This document shows, piece by piece, positions 1 through 11,950 of a stretch of DNA of 64,000 nt. Each line of letters begins with the position of its first letter. Position 1 is the stretch's first letter. The notes beneath the pieces are model-generated. The model made no database searches and had not been told where the DNA came from. It saw nothing but the letters and a program-made list of their open reading frames with translations. The stretch is from contig OZ024854.1 of assembly GCA_964017155.1 (NCBI GenBank), positions 16,226,055-16,290,054 on the forward strand, written 5' to 3'. Source of the DNA: Oasisia sp. SBJ-2009. Lineage: Eukaryota > Annelida > Polychaeta > Sabellida > Siboglinidae. Both the position numbers and the translations under genes were made by a program.

Positions 1-707
1 TATTGCAACTCTCTCCTCTATGGTATACCAAACAACACCATGCAGCGACTGCAAAGGGTGCAGAATTGTGCAGCTCGCATAATTACGCGTACGAAGAAAT
101 ACGACCACATTACACCCGTGCTGCAGCGACTACATTGGCTACCAGTTCATCTGAGACCAACCTACAAAGTGCTGCTATTGACCTATTGTGCTCTAAATGG
201 GGTAGCGCCGGACTACCTGAGTGAATTGTTCACCTACAGACACGTAAACAGAACTCTACGATCTGCCTCGCAGCCGCCCCTTTTGTCCATACCGGCCTCA
301 CAGACTGTCACCCACGAGTGTGATCACCGTTTCGCCGTCTGCTCGGCAGTTCTATGGAACAATTTGCCGTCTTTGCTCAGGACTGCCACAACAGTAAACA
401 GTTTTAAGACACTTCTAAAAACTCATTTATTTAGGCAAGCTTTTTTGTAATTTAACTTTTTGTGTTTTAATTGATCATGTTTAAATCAATTAGTGTATTT
501 AAAGTAATTTTACTTTATTTATGTATTTTTATTTTATATATATATTTTTTTTATTCTGTTCCTATTTGTCAAATGCTATCTTCATGCTTTTAGATACTGT
601 ATTTTAGGTATTTTAGGTATTCTTTACACATTTATTTTTAGGTATGTTTGTAAAGCGCCTGAGAGCAATTTTAATTGATCGGGCGCTATATAAGTATTGT
701 ATTATTA
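1..707 (+). mobile_element. 3' end of a CR1/L2-type LINE
   Basis: The open frame at about 1-450 reads as the C-terminal end of a LINE reverse transcriptase protein, after the catalytic motifs. It has the conserved blocks QRVQNCAARII, LHWLPV, RPTYKVLLLTY and the tail LLKTHLFRQAF. A non-coding tail follows, and it ends at about 707 with a GCGCTATATAAGTATTG motif and a short ATT-rich run, as at the 3' end of L2/CR1-clade elements. The reading frame is intact up to the window edge, so the copy may be young. The rest of the element lies outside the window. The call is by motif; the exact clade is not certain. Confidence 0.8.
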
Positions 708-821
708 TACATGCCCATTTAAACCTACAAGAGCTCTGCACTCTGACACGTGTTAAATATGGATACAACTCGTTTGTGGCGACACTTTAAGTGCCTAATG
801 ACTTTGCAATATATATGTTTA

Positions 822-847
822 GCTCTCTCTCTCTCTCTCTCTCTCTC

Positions 848-904
<57 letters not shown>
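822..904. repeat. (CT)n then (AT)n microsatellite
   Basis: About 28 bp of CT repeat runs directly into about 50 bp of AT repeat. No coding signal overlaps it. Confidence 0.9.
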
Positions 905-906
<2 letters not shown>

Positions 907-987
907 ATCATATATTAATTTAGACGTATATATATAGTATATATAATTTAATAAATTAATATATGATTATTATTATGGTGATTATAT

Positions 988-990
<3 letters not shown>

Positions 991-1066
<76 letters not shown>
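991..1066. repeat. (AT)n microsatellite
   Basis: Uninterrupted AT dinucleotide tract. The short open frames across it are artefacts of the repeat. Confidence 0.9.
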
Positions 1067-1071
<5 letters not shown>

Positions 1072-1472
1072 TTCTACTTCTCAACTTACATCGGCGTGTC
1101 TTGAAAATGTACCAGTTTGAAGAAACATGTTTCCGGTGCCTTGTTTCTTGGTATATCTGTACCATTAGTAACCTGTTACCTATGCAGAAAAAAGAAAGTT
1201 GCTTTGAATCAGAAATATTCAATCGTTTCAAGCAGACGGAGCTTAATATGTTTCATCTTGCAACGGTACACGTATGGCTGTGTAAAGATAATTGTTTTTG
1301 AGTACAGGCTGCAACGGTACACAGGGCACTGATACAAGGGCCTGAGTTATGTACGCCAAAAAAAATGTTCTGGTATAGATAATACACATTCAATATGCAG
1401 TGTCGTTGTGCAGTTCTACTTTTTTCAAAATCGGGGAACTTGCCTGATGTGTTTATTTATTTGTGATTATAG

Positions 1473-1586
1473 ATATTGACGAGTGTGCCAGCAATCCGTG
1501 TCTGAATGGTGGAACGTGCGTGGATCATCTCGACGGGTTCACGTGTCAATGTGCATATGGATTCACAGGAACTATCTGCAACAATG
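1473..1586 (+). CDS. Exon: calcium-binding EGF-like module
   Basis: A 114-nt exon with phase 1 at both ends, the usual form of a shuffled EGF exon. It starts after a TTATAG acceptor and ends at AATG|GTTGGT. The product begins DIDEC, then [18 protein letters not shown] and ends in a sixth cysteine (TGTIC). D-I-D-E with the later D/N and aromatic positions is the calcium-binding EGF signature. It joins in frame to the first SEA exon. Confidence 0.9.
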
Positions 1587-2412
1587 GTTGGTTGATGTGA
1601 AAAAAACTGTTTTAGTGATGTGCTTCCTTTAGACTAACTAAGATATAAACTTAGATAACATTAGGAATGAAAACATTTGACCCGCATATTTAATTTATTA
1701 TATTTGGTCACAGACTGTCATTACTCGAGATAACTCTTATTCAAAACAAAAACACCATCCGATGGTTCATCATAATAATATGTACTGCTTGAAAACAGCG
1801 TACGCAACAACACACAGTATACAAATTGTTCTGCAGGAGTGTCACACAAAAGTGCGTTACAGATTATTGATGACCAAAATTATACTCTATTACGTATTGA
1901 CGCAAGATCACCAAAAACAACGATTGCATGTACTTTGTTATACACGATGCTATACCTGTGTTGAATATGTTTCGCTGGAATGTGTAAACTGTCACATCAT
2001 GTTCGCTTTAGTCGTTGCCGCCTCGGAGATAAAGAGAGTGACTATACAACTGAGTCTGAAGGACGAACAGTTCTCAGAGACTCTGCAAGATAAAACGTCA
2101 GAACCTCACAAAACGCTGAAACGCAACGTTGTTAGTGCGGTACGTGTCGTAGTCCAATAAATGTCAATATTCTGGCGTCAAATAGAAATTGGATTGTTAT
2201 GTGCGCGTTCTCTTTTGTGTGCGGAAGAAATTAGCATATAGCAAAACCCAACCAAAGCAGCTTGTTTAGACATAACCATGTAGGACACATTTTGCATCAA
2301 TTCCTCTTTTGTTAGATAGTAAATTTGCTGGCAGATTGATGGCCGCTTAAGAGATTTACGGATTAAAGAGATTATACACAAACACACAAACACACATACA
2401 CACACACACACA

Positions 2413-2488
<76 letters not shown>

Positions 2489-2505
2489 TACACAAATACA
2501 CACAC

Positions 2506-2579
<74 letters not shown>

Positions 2580-2761
2580 TACACACATATAAGTGAAACA
2601 GTGTTCTTTTTGTTCAGCTGGAGGTTATCCTTGACGAGAAACTTGGGCACGCAGAGTACAAAATTGTGGATGTTACATTCAGGTAAAATGGAGAAATTCA
2701 CACTCGTACCTTATACACAGAGGCAGACATGCACAATGTACACACATACACGTGCGTACGC

Positions 2762-2831
<70 letters not shown>

Positions 2832-5800
2832 CATGTTGGATATTGCGCTCCATAAATAATAAATATTATTACAATAAGTTAGCACTGAAATTAGTAGATG
2901 AATAGAAAATACATTGAGAGACAAAATCGAATACACATCATCTCCTTATTTCTGTGTTAGTTGTAATAATAAGAATAATAAAAATATTGTATTACTTATA
3001 GAGTGCAATATCCAATGTGTTCAAAGCGCTGTATAATAAACTTTAAGCTACTCATTACGTTTTCTAAAAAATATAGAAATATTAATAAATACAACTGTAA
3101 TGTAAAAGTAATGTGCAGATAAAACAAAATGTACAAACGTTAAATTAATCACGTATCAGTGGTGGTCGACCATTCCACTACGATAGTGCATTCACATCGG
3201 TTTCTTTCACAGTGCGGGCAGTGTTGTGGTCAGCTATTTACTGGATATCTTGAAAGCCAATTCAACGGAGACTACATCAGCAGTTCGCGACACTATTTCG
3301 GCCAACAAAGGCGTCTTCGCTGGGTATAAGGTGGACGCAAGCACTGTGAAAACATCAGGTACAACCACATGTTTATTTAATCGTTTTTACCTTAAGGTAT
3401 ATAAATTTACGTAAGGATTCTTACATAAAAGGTACACATATAATTTTCGAATTTGTAGTACTCTAAAATAAACCTCTGCGAACAATAATTATAAGAGCTG
3501 CATATTATACAACTGTTCACATGATAATTTTGTATTAATAAAAGCGTCATTCGTTTACAGAAATGAAGATTGTGACATACTACGGACAGTTCAGGGTGCC
3601 AGATCTTGAGTTCAAGAAATCGTGGGGCGATAAAGATTCCAAGGAATTTGCTACTCTGGCAGCGGAGGTGAAAACGAAGGTTGGTTTATAAATATTAAGT
3701 TAACCAATTTTATTGTTTTATGTGTTACTGTCCACGTGTGTTCGTTTACTGTGTTTTATGTGTGTGCATATGCAAGTGCATGATTATGTATTTCTGTGTG
3801 TTTGTGTTCCTACATGTTTCTCATGGCGTATAGTTGCTATAATACTAATATGCATATTCAAAAACTGTTCTGATATTATTTATTTGTAGCTGAGAAGCGT
3901 CTACCATGAGAAGATTGGGTCAAAACTCGTCATTGTGGGAGACATAACGTTTAGGTGTGTATTTCCCTTCTTTGGTGTTATCCGTCGTCCACGGATTTTA
4001 TAACATGCAAGTTTTCAACAATGTCATTGGATTTGGATAGCGTACATTGCCACTATAATAAACAAACAAGTCGTCTTCAGAAGTGTTCAATAGGTATAAA
4101 TGTTTATTTAATAACATGACGTGGTTGAATTGACAGGAAAGGCAGTGTCATTATCGACTTCACACTGAGGGTGGACGACAGCGTTGACCAGGGGGCGTTG
4201 CATGATATATTCACAAGTCAAAGACAACTGGCCATCGTTGGCAAAGACGTCGACCGCAACAGCTTCAAGTTATCAGGTAAGCTACACAAATTAGATGTTG
4301 CTATTTTCAGCAAATTATTTTAGATTTAACAAGATTTAACAAGATTGCCACCTAGAAAATCAACTCAAGATGGCAGGTGGACAAGGAAGCCCTTTGGCTT
4401 ATCGAGAGTCCAACCTATCTATCTAAATGTACCCCGCCCTTCTTAGGTACATGTCAATTTTATTTTTAAACATATTAACACTACTAGCACCTACACAATC
4501 AGCCGATAATCTGTTCCATTCATTTACTGTTCTTTGTGAAAATGAAAATTTTCTAATATCTAATCTACACTGCTTCTTTGCTAATGTAACTCCATGTCCT
4601 CTAGTCCTTCTCTCTTCCTTAACTGAGAAAAAAATATTTCTGTCAATATTTTCATACCCATTCAATATTTTAAAAACTTCTATCTGATCTCCTCGCAGTC
4701 TCCTGGTTTCTAGTGTTGTTAATCCACATTCTTTTAGACGCATTTCATAACTAATATTCATGAGTTTTTGTATCATTTTGGTTGCTCTTCTTTGTACTCT
4801 TTCTAGTATATCAATATCCTTCTTGCGATAAGGCCTCCATGCCTGTATGCAATATTCTAAATGAGGCCTAACTATTGTTTTGTACAGTGGTATTATTAGT
4901 TCTTTTTCCTTGTACACTATATTTCGCCTAATTAATCCAAGAATTTGGTTTCCCTTCGCTGCTGCAATTGCACACTGTTCTGATACCTTCATATCAGCAC
5001 TAATAGTTAACCCTAAGTCCTTTTCTTTTATGGTAGTATTTAGTACAGTATCACCCATTGTATATTGTGCATCTTCATTCCCATGTCCTATGTGGAGGCA
5101 CTTACACTTCCCATAATTAAACAGCATTTGCCACTTCTCAGACCATTCGGTTAACTTATTTAGATCATCTTGTAATTGCCGTCTATCTGCATCACTTTTT
5201 ATTTTTCTGAACACTTTTGTATCATCCGCAAACTTCAACACCTTGCTTGTTATATCATCATCCAAATCATTGATATATATTAAGAACAAAATAGGTCCCA
5301 ATACTGATCCCTGCGGTACTCCACTCAAAACCGATTTCCAGTTTGATACCTCCCCATCAACTACTACTCTTCTATCAATAAGCCATTTTTCTATCCAGTT
5401 AATCATAACATTGCCTATGCCATGGGCCTTCAGTTTAAGTAGTAATCTTTGATGTGGCACTTTGTCAAAAGCTTTTTTAAAATCTAAGTATATTATATCT
5501 ACTGGTGATCCCTCATCTACCCACTTTGTGACATCTTCCAAAAAACATAAGATATTTGTTAAGCATGACCTCGCTTTTAGAAACCCATGTTGAGATGGGT
5601 TAATCAAGTTATTTTTAACAAGAAAATCAACCAAGTGATCTTTAATTAGTCTTTCTAATAGTTTACAAATCACCGATGTTAAACTCACTGGTCTATAATT
5701 CTCTGACTTGCTTCTTGATCCTTTTTTAAATAATGGTATGATGTTTGCTTCTTTCCATTCTAACGGAACTACTCCTTCCTCTAATGCCAAATTGAACACT

Positions 5801-8800
5801 GTTGCAAGTGGTATGCTAATTTGTTCTACAATTTCCAGTAGTAATTTGGGAGGAATGCCATCCACTCCAGGTGACTTATTATCCTTCATATCCCTTATTT
5901 TCTTAGCTACCATTTTTGGTGTTACAATTAGTTGTCCTAAATAGTCTGACTCTCTCCCTTCGAATTTAGTCTCTGGTACTGGTAATGCACTAATATCTTC
6001 CCTGGTAAATACCGAACTAAAGTATTCATTTAGGTTTTCTGCCATTAAGAATCCCTCTATTATTATGTTTCCATCACTATCTTCTAGAGGTCCGACCTTA
6101 TCCTGAACTTTCTGTTTACTTCGAACATACGCATAAAAACTCTTGCTGTCATGTTTTATATTAAAAGCTAATTTTTGTTCATAGCTTCTCTTTGAATTTC
6201 TAATTTCAGCTGTAGCTTGGTTCAGTGCTTCTTTATAAATGGCATAGTCTTCTTCACTTCCATTGTGTCTATATGTCTTCCACATCATTTGCTTGTATTT
6301 GATTTTTCTAATGGCTTCTTTTGATAAGTGTTTCTTTTTTGTCCGTTTCCCCTGTTTTTTCAAGGGGACACATTTTTCGACAATGCAGTCAATTTCACTC
6401 TTTAAGATATTCCAACATTCTGTTGCTGTCTTATTCTCCAGTGTGTTATTCCAGTCTATCTTTGCTAAATATTTCCTCATGTCCTTATATCTTCCTTTGT
6501 GAAATTTTTTCCTGTACCGTATTTTTTTATTCTGTTCTCCTTTTACTTTGATGATAAAATGTATCTGGTTACGATCACTACATCCCAGTGGCTCACATAT
6601 CCTGACATTATCAATAAATTCCTTCTGTGAGCTCAACACTATGTCCAACACGTTCTCACCCCTTGTTGGTTCTAACACATGTTGAATAAGGAAACTGTCT
6701 TGTACTAAATTTAAAAACTTTTGATCTTCACTCCCAGTACTCTGTAGAGATTTCCACTGTATATGCCCATGGTTAAAATCCCCCATAATTATACAGTCCC
6801 GTTTACTGACTTCCTTTATATCGTTTTGTATTCTCTCATTATCATCAATATTCCACAACTGGTCGCCGAGACCTGCTGATAACTGTTTGTCTAACATTAG
6901 ACCATCCATTAGAGACGGGGGTCATCAACATCAAGGTTCTCACAGATTGATTTGATGTATTGTTTAATTTTGTTACCTCTGGATGTATTTGCCATGGGTG
7001 AGTGTCAACAAGATCAATATCAAAACTGGTTCTTGTGTATTTAGACATCTGAAACCAGTATGTAACTCATGCAAATCTTGTTTATGAGTATAGTCTGCAC
7101 CCCCATAACTTTCGTCGTATGTACTGCTTTAGGAGATAGTATTGCACAAATATTATAAAATATACCATGATATACATGTTTAGATCTTTTTCTGTTGTAT
7201 GATTCTATGTACGTTTTATTATTATGTGTGTACGTGCCTATGAACAGGCGGGTCCCGGAGATACGGCGTTTTCAAATGCTTGTAATAATAGTAATTGGCA
7301 ATAGCGCCTGTATGACGTTGCTGGTTGTTTCTAAACAGGGTCGTTTTGAATAAATGCTTTGTTTATATTGTTTTATTGTTCGAAATTAAGTGTTGGTGCA
7401 AACACAAAAACACACACACCACGTGCTGTACAACTTATTTATTATTGTTTGTTTGTGTTTCAGAGAACAAGATAGAAGACGAAGGTACGTCTGTTTTAAG
7501 ATACTTAAACGCGGGATATCGTACTATGTCATAACACAGTGGAACTAATTCTGTATTATGTAAGCGCTAATATGTATTCCATAAATCTGTGACTATCCTG
7601 GGGTGAGCTATATTGCAAAATGGATGCTGTACAAATTATTTATTATTATTTGTTTGTGTTTCAGAGAACAAGAAAGAATACGAAGGTACGTCTGTTTTAA
7701 GTTACTTAAACGCGGGATATCGTACTATGTAATAACACAGTGGAACTAATTCTGAATAATGTAAGCGCCAATATGTAGTCCACAAATCTGGGACTATCCT
7801 GGGGGAGCCTTATTGCAAGGTGGCTGCATTACTGAGGTAATCATATTTGTTTGTGTTTCAGAGAACAAGAAAGAATACGAAGGTACATCTGTTTTAAGTT
7901 ACTTAAACGCGGGATATTGTACTATGTAATAACACAGTGGAACTAATTCTGATCATGTAAGCGCCAATATGCATTCCATAAATTTGGGACTATCCTGGTG
8001 TGAGGTGGCTGCATTACTGAGAAGATTGTAAAACGAATTTGGACTGTATTTCAGAAACATTAGATGGTCCGTTGTATGAATTTATTTCGTAAACTATAAT
8101 TCAGGTTCATTCGTCACTCGCAATGTTCAGTCGCTTATTTGGACCATCAGTCTTTGAAAACTAATTGCCAATATGACAGAGGATAATATAAAGTACATTT
8201 AGGTCCTACATAAATCATACAATTGTTGGCATCAGTACTCGCGTGAACTCATCATAATTTCAACTTTCCGCAGTTGAACGAGTATGTCGACATACCACTA
8301 AGATCCCGCTGTCCAATAAGCGTATTCTATTACAAACACGTTTTGCAATATGTTTATGCTTTTTGCCTAACATATCTCGTTAGGCCCTACTATTATTGTC
8401 ATATTATATGTGACATCTGCTGTTGTGATTTATTGTTTTGTTTATTAATGTTCCATCAGCTGCGTTGCTGTTGCTTTCGTTTTGGTTATTCATTTCGTGT
8501 TAGTTGTTGATGTCATGTCGTATTGGTGTCGTTTTTGTTTGTTGTTGTTGTTTTTGGCGGTGGTGGTGTGATATTAATTATGTTGATGTTGAGTATCTAG
8601 ACATTGATTGTCCAGATTTCCCGTGGTTGCCGGTCTCAATCGGCTCCACACTCGTTGTGGCTCCACTTGTGTTTGTTGCGTGTGTCATCGGCTACGTCGT
8701 GCGCAAACGCAGACGTCTCCCAGAGAATGTCACCAACGTCAACTACAGGTATTGTGTCACGTGGTTATTGTTGTTGTCGGTGACGTCATCGCTATCGCAA

Positions 8801-8895
8801 CCAATGCTAGCAAACAGTTTCACTATTGGTTGTAACGGTCTATCTGCAGAAAAAACGATGTCCCACAATATTTGAAACAGTACCCCACAATCTAG
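1473..8895 (+). CDS. EGF-SEA-SEA type I membrane protein (5' partial, multi-exon)
   Basis: Gene model from splice sites and phase. Exons: 1473-1586 (EGF), 2012-2139, 2618-2682, 3213-3358 (SEA 1), 3561-3679, 3890-3954, 4137-4276 (SEA 2), 7464-7484, 7665-7685, 7862-7882 (microexons), possibly a 12-nt exon at about 8056, then 8601-8748 (transmembrane) and 8850-8895 (tail, stop TAG). All phases agree: EGF 1-1; each SEA module is three exons of phase 1-0, 0-2, 2-1; microexons 1-1; transmembrane exon 1-2. The product should be a single-pass surface protein with its N-terminus outside. Upstream exons are missing from the window. EGF plus SEA ectodomains occur in membrane mucins, IMPG-like proteoglycans and related proteins; I cannot name an orthologue. 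A LINE lies in the intron 4277-7463. Confidence 0.82.
2012..3358 (+). CDS. Three exons: first SEA module
   Basis: Exons 2012-2139, 2618-2682 and 3213-3358 together encode one SEA module of about 110 residues. The middle exon gives [20 protein letters not shown]. The third begins after the strand that leads to GSVVV, the G-S-[VI]-V-V site where SEA modules self-cleave between Gly and Ser. Cleavage would leave a two-chain surface protein held together non-covalently; this is known for the family and inferred here. The introns hold CA and AT microsatellites. The intron positions are identical to those of the second SEA module, so the pair arose by tandem duplication of the whole three-exon block. 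Confidence 0.85.
2377..2580. repeat. (CA)n microsatellite in the first SEA intron
   Basis: About 200 bp of CA repeat with a few interruptions. It ends about 37 bp before the acceptor at 2616-2617. Confidence 0.95.
2764..2828. repeat. (AT)n microsatellite
   Basis: Uninterrupted AT tract inside the second intron of SEA module 1. Confidence 0.95.
3561..4276 (+). CDS. Three exons: second SEA module
   Basis: Exons 3561-3679, 3890-3954 and 4137-4276. The middle exon is 65 nt, exactly the length of its counterpart in the first SEA module, with the same phases (0 and 2). It encodes [20 protein letters not shown], a clear match to the SEA pattern L..VY..KLG. The last exon starts RKGSVIIDF, a canonical SEA cleavage-site motif (GSVI). 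The protein then continues through about 45 residues to the junction with the microexons. Confidence 0.87.
4321..6920 (-). mobile_element. 5'-truncated LINE (CR1/jockey superfamily)
   Basis: An open frame of 828 codons (6909-4423) covers the C-terminal part of an apurinic-type endonuclease ([21 protein letters not shown]) and a complete reverse transcriptase: [48 protein letters not shown] and the catalytic LKFADDTK. The usual LINE tail follows ([18 protein letters not shown]). The N-terminal half of the endonuclease is missing, so the copy is 5' truncated near 6920. The 3' end is marked on the minus strand by TTGTTAAATC repeated about twice (4321-4345). In the endonuclease block, the expected S-D-H reads S-D-R, losing a catalytic histidine. 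It lies antisense in an intron of the EGF-SEA gene. Confidence 0.9.
7434..8025 (+). repeat. Triplicated about 200-bp unit carrying a 21-nt microexon
   Basis: Three copies of a unit of about 197-201 bp. Each holds a polypyrimidine/CAG acceptor (TTTGTGTTTCAG), a 21-nt exon and a GTACGT or GTACAT donor. Exons: 7464-7484, 7665-7685, 7862-7882. Each is phase 1-1 and adds seven residues: ENKIEDE, ENKKEYE, ENKKEYE. Flanking intron sequence (TTACTTAAACGCGGGATAT and so on) is also repeated. The exons join in frame between SEA 2 and the transmembrane exon, giving an acidic/basic stalk. Copies 2 and 3 are closer to each other than to copy 1. Confidence 0.85.
8601..8748 (+). CDS. Exon: transmembrane segment and start of cytoplasmic tail
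   Basis: A 148-nt exon, phase 1 to 2. It encodes a short ectodomain end ([11 protein letters not shown]), a hydrophobic stretch of about 22 residues ([20 protein letters not shown]) and a basic stop-transfer run (RKRRR). This gives a type I topology. The exon ends ...NVNY plus two bases at a CAG|GTATTG donor. Confidence 0.82.
8850..8895 (+). CDS. Probable last coding exon of the EGF-SEA gene
   Basis: After a CTGCAG acceptor, one base completes an Arg codon. The frame then reads [14 protein letters not shown] and a TAG stop. The phase matches the transmembrane exon. The tail is short, so this exon rests only on splice site and phase. Confidence 0.6.
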
Positions 8896-9803
8896 ACAGC
8901 AATCGCATGCTTAAATGTGCAATTAGACCATGTCTTGACAGTGTGGTAAAAACAGCTTCAAAAACTGTCGGCAGTGCACTCACCCCTCTAACAACTGTAT
9001 GCAATGACAGATCCAAAACAGAATTGGCAATATCATCTCAGACCAAACTCGCCCCGCTCATCATCTGTTCGAATAGTGACCGTCAGGCATACGCTTTAGA
9101 AGCATCAGTACGAAACAAATCGGTGTAGAAAGGGTTTTCATCCCCGTACCGTAGCAGCCTTATCAGAAATGAAATATAGAATATAGCGGTAGAGACCTTG
9201 GAATGTTACCTTCGCTGTTTTCAACACCCTGGCGGGCTTGTTCTTTTTCTGACGCTAGTGGAGTATAGGTGTACATATTCGCAAATAGCGGATCGATAGT
9301 GCTGAACACCAAATGTTCTTTTATTGTGAACTTTTAGCGTAACATAATAATTTTTAATATAATGTTTAATACAATTTATTTTTATATTTCATATAATATG
9401 TAATATATATGTTAATATAATTTGGACGTATTACATTTTAAAATAAATCGCATTTTAGATATCTTATTTATATATTATTTATTTTCTAGCTTAACATAAT
9501 AATTTTTAAATAGATAATTTATCATTTTAAAGGAAATGCTAGATACATTTGTGTATTTACTAGCTTAACAGTATTACTTTTAAATAGATATCATAATCGA
9601 TCATAGTTAAGGACATCTGATATATAGTATTATGATTTGTTTATTAGATCAAAGTAATACTTTTTTATTTATCATATTAAAGAATATTATATATTTATAT
9701 ATATTCACTTCTGATATTTCTTTTTGTATATAGGCACTACGTGACTCAACGCCAAAACACATTCCTATTTAACATGAAATGTACTTGCATGTTTCAAATG
9801 GCA

Positions 9804-9809
9804 AATAAA
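9804..9809 (+). promoter_or_regulatory. Poly(A) signal AATAAA of the EGF-SEA gene
   Basis: First canonical AATAAA after the TAG at 8893-8895 that is followed by a TGT-rich region. It implies a 3' UTR of about 0.9 kb, AT-rich in its second half (9340-9760). Confidence 0.5.
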
Positions 9810-10852
9810 GCTGTATTATTATATAATATAGCAGGGATGTTTATTTTTCGACAAACCGTGAATCGTAAGTAGTTTGTAGAAAAGGGTTTCTTATGTCATC
9901 ATCAAAGCTGTTATTTTATGTAGTGTAGTTGATTATCGTCGTGTAACGTGTATTTTGGCAGCCCGACTATGACTAGACGTGAAATGTTCTGGCAGAAAAG
10001 GGTTCCCACAATGGGAACAGCACCAACAGCGCCAAACGCCAGTCGCCACCGCCAAGCGAATGTCAGGAAACACGTGACTTCCCTCGTGAGTTGTATTCAT
10101 CACGTGCACCTATTCCTTCCCATGATCCCTGGCGCGGTGGGGTCCACGCCACTCGGCACTCAGTTATGCCAGAGCCAGTAGATCATAGATCATTCCTTTC
10201 GGATCCGCGCCATCTTGTTTACAGCCGGTGCCCTCACACGGAACTAGTTTGCTTTGCTTATGCTGTGTTCATTATGACGAAACTGTAAAACTAATAATTA
10301 CACCGTAATACTTTCGATGCGATTTGCAAATCAAATAACTTATGTTCACTGAAAAATGAACATAAATAGGAGATAAAAGTTCTGCCACAGGAAGACTGAT
10401 AACTGAAGTTAATCAAAATTTCGATCGAGCCCTGCTTCAAGCGTTGCCTTGCAAAAGGTTTTATAACGGTTAAATAGTATGACTATTTTACATTACTACT
10501 GCGATACAACATGTCCTAGAACACGTATTGTGACATTTGTGAGATAGTTTAAAAAAACCCAGAGTGCACCAGCTCGCTTTCCACTAGCTCTGGTTCTGCC
10601 TACATTGTATTCATTCTCTCCGTCGTTAGGGTTACTGTTGTTTGTAGATTGTTAGCTTGGTGATACGACTTAAAATAAATAATGTAAACGCTACTGCTGA
10701 TGATAATTCAAGTAACGCAACTCAACAGCATAATGTAACAGCCTCATGTATAGGGCCTATAGTTCATTAACAAGTCGCATTCCAAAATACCGATCCAAAG
10801 CAGCAAGACTAGGGCTCGTGGTAAGGCATGTCATTACTACAAGCAGGACTGT

Positions 10853-10984
10853 CGCAGTCTCGACGTATATATAAATACATTGTAGGACGTGAACGCTGGG
10901 AGAAATGCGATGCAGCGTACTGGACGCAACTACGATGTGAGCCACAGACCACAAACGGCAAGGCCCAGTGGTCGGAATGCGCGG
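10853..10984 (+). CDS. Candidate isolated Cys/Trp-rich exon
   Basis: A frame opens after a possible CGCAG acceptor and reads through RERWEKCDAAYWTQLRCEPQ, then a second Trp-Ser-Glu-Cys motif (QWSECAG), ending phase 1 at a good donor (GCGG|GTAAGG). The cysteine and tryptophan spacing looks like an extracellular module, and the phase-1 end matches the secreted-protein genes elsewhere in the window. I could not find partner exons, so it may be a relic or chance. Confidence 0.3.
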
Positions 10985-11865
10985 GTAAGGATCCATCTAA
11001 ATAATCAAATACCATTGTGTTCATAATGCAAAAGACATAAAACAACGTATGTCCAATAACGCAAAGCATGTACAAACATCTTCAGTCTTGAATTGAATAA
11101 TCCAATTAATATTTACATAGAATTCATTATATCTCAAACACGTATCATTTTTAACTGAAAGTAACATCGATAACCACAATTTTAGTACCCAGTAGCTAGA
11201 TATAGCAATGTCTATAATAATTAAGCTGATTACTGCTACATTTCACGCTATGTCAGTTTAATGTTATCAATGCCTTATTATGTAGTGATAAGTTTATGAA
11301 TTTACAATGTGGAATATAATATACAAAGCATTATGAGCGGTAATTATGAAGACTTCTTTGGTGGATTGCTGAACAACTACACAACATAACAGTGACTGCT
11401 GGCACAGAGTGTATTAATCGCATTGTCAACTGCACTGTGTAAATAAAGGCATATTTTTACACAGAATTGCACGCTAGATGTTTGCGTTTGTGTAACGTGC
11501 TCACTGCTCTCTCCTGGTGGTCCACATTGTCATCGCAACGACCGTGTGTCGGGCTCACCAGTCCATCCGTCCAGTCTCGTTCTTGTCTCCCTCCCACCCC
11601 GTCTCTTCAAACGCAACCACGTGTACACTTTAGTTGCTAACTATGTCGCTTCATCCTTTTAGCAACTTCTAATGTATGGCCCTCTTCCTCCTTCCTCCCA
11701 CCCGATTCTTTCTAACCTTTTTCCTGTTTTAATCCATTTTATATATAATTCGTGATAAAGCCCTTGTGTTGTCTAAGATTCGCTGCATTTCATGCGCTGT
11801 TCACGCTTCATATACTTTCACGTATCATGTTGGGTGAAATTGCTGTAACAGTTGACGTTATCAAA

Positions 11866-11946
<81 letters not shown>
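11866..11946. repeat. (AT)n microsatellite
   Basis: About 80 bp of uninterrupted AT repeat. Confidence 0.95.

Positions 11947-11950
<4 letters not shown>

Noticed and set aside
8274..8875. Plus-strand frames across the transmembrane exon starting at upstream ATGs
   Set aside because: They run through intron sequence; the exon 8601-8748 is read in a phase fixed by the upstream exons.
9948..10288. Two overlapping plus-strand open frames of 65-77 codons
   Set aside because: No recognisable motif, splice support or codon bias; short frames of this size are expected by chance.
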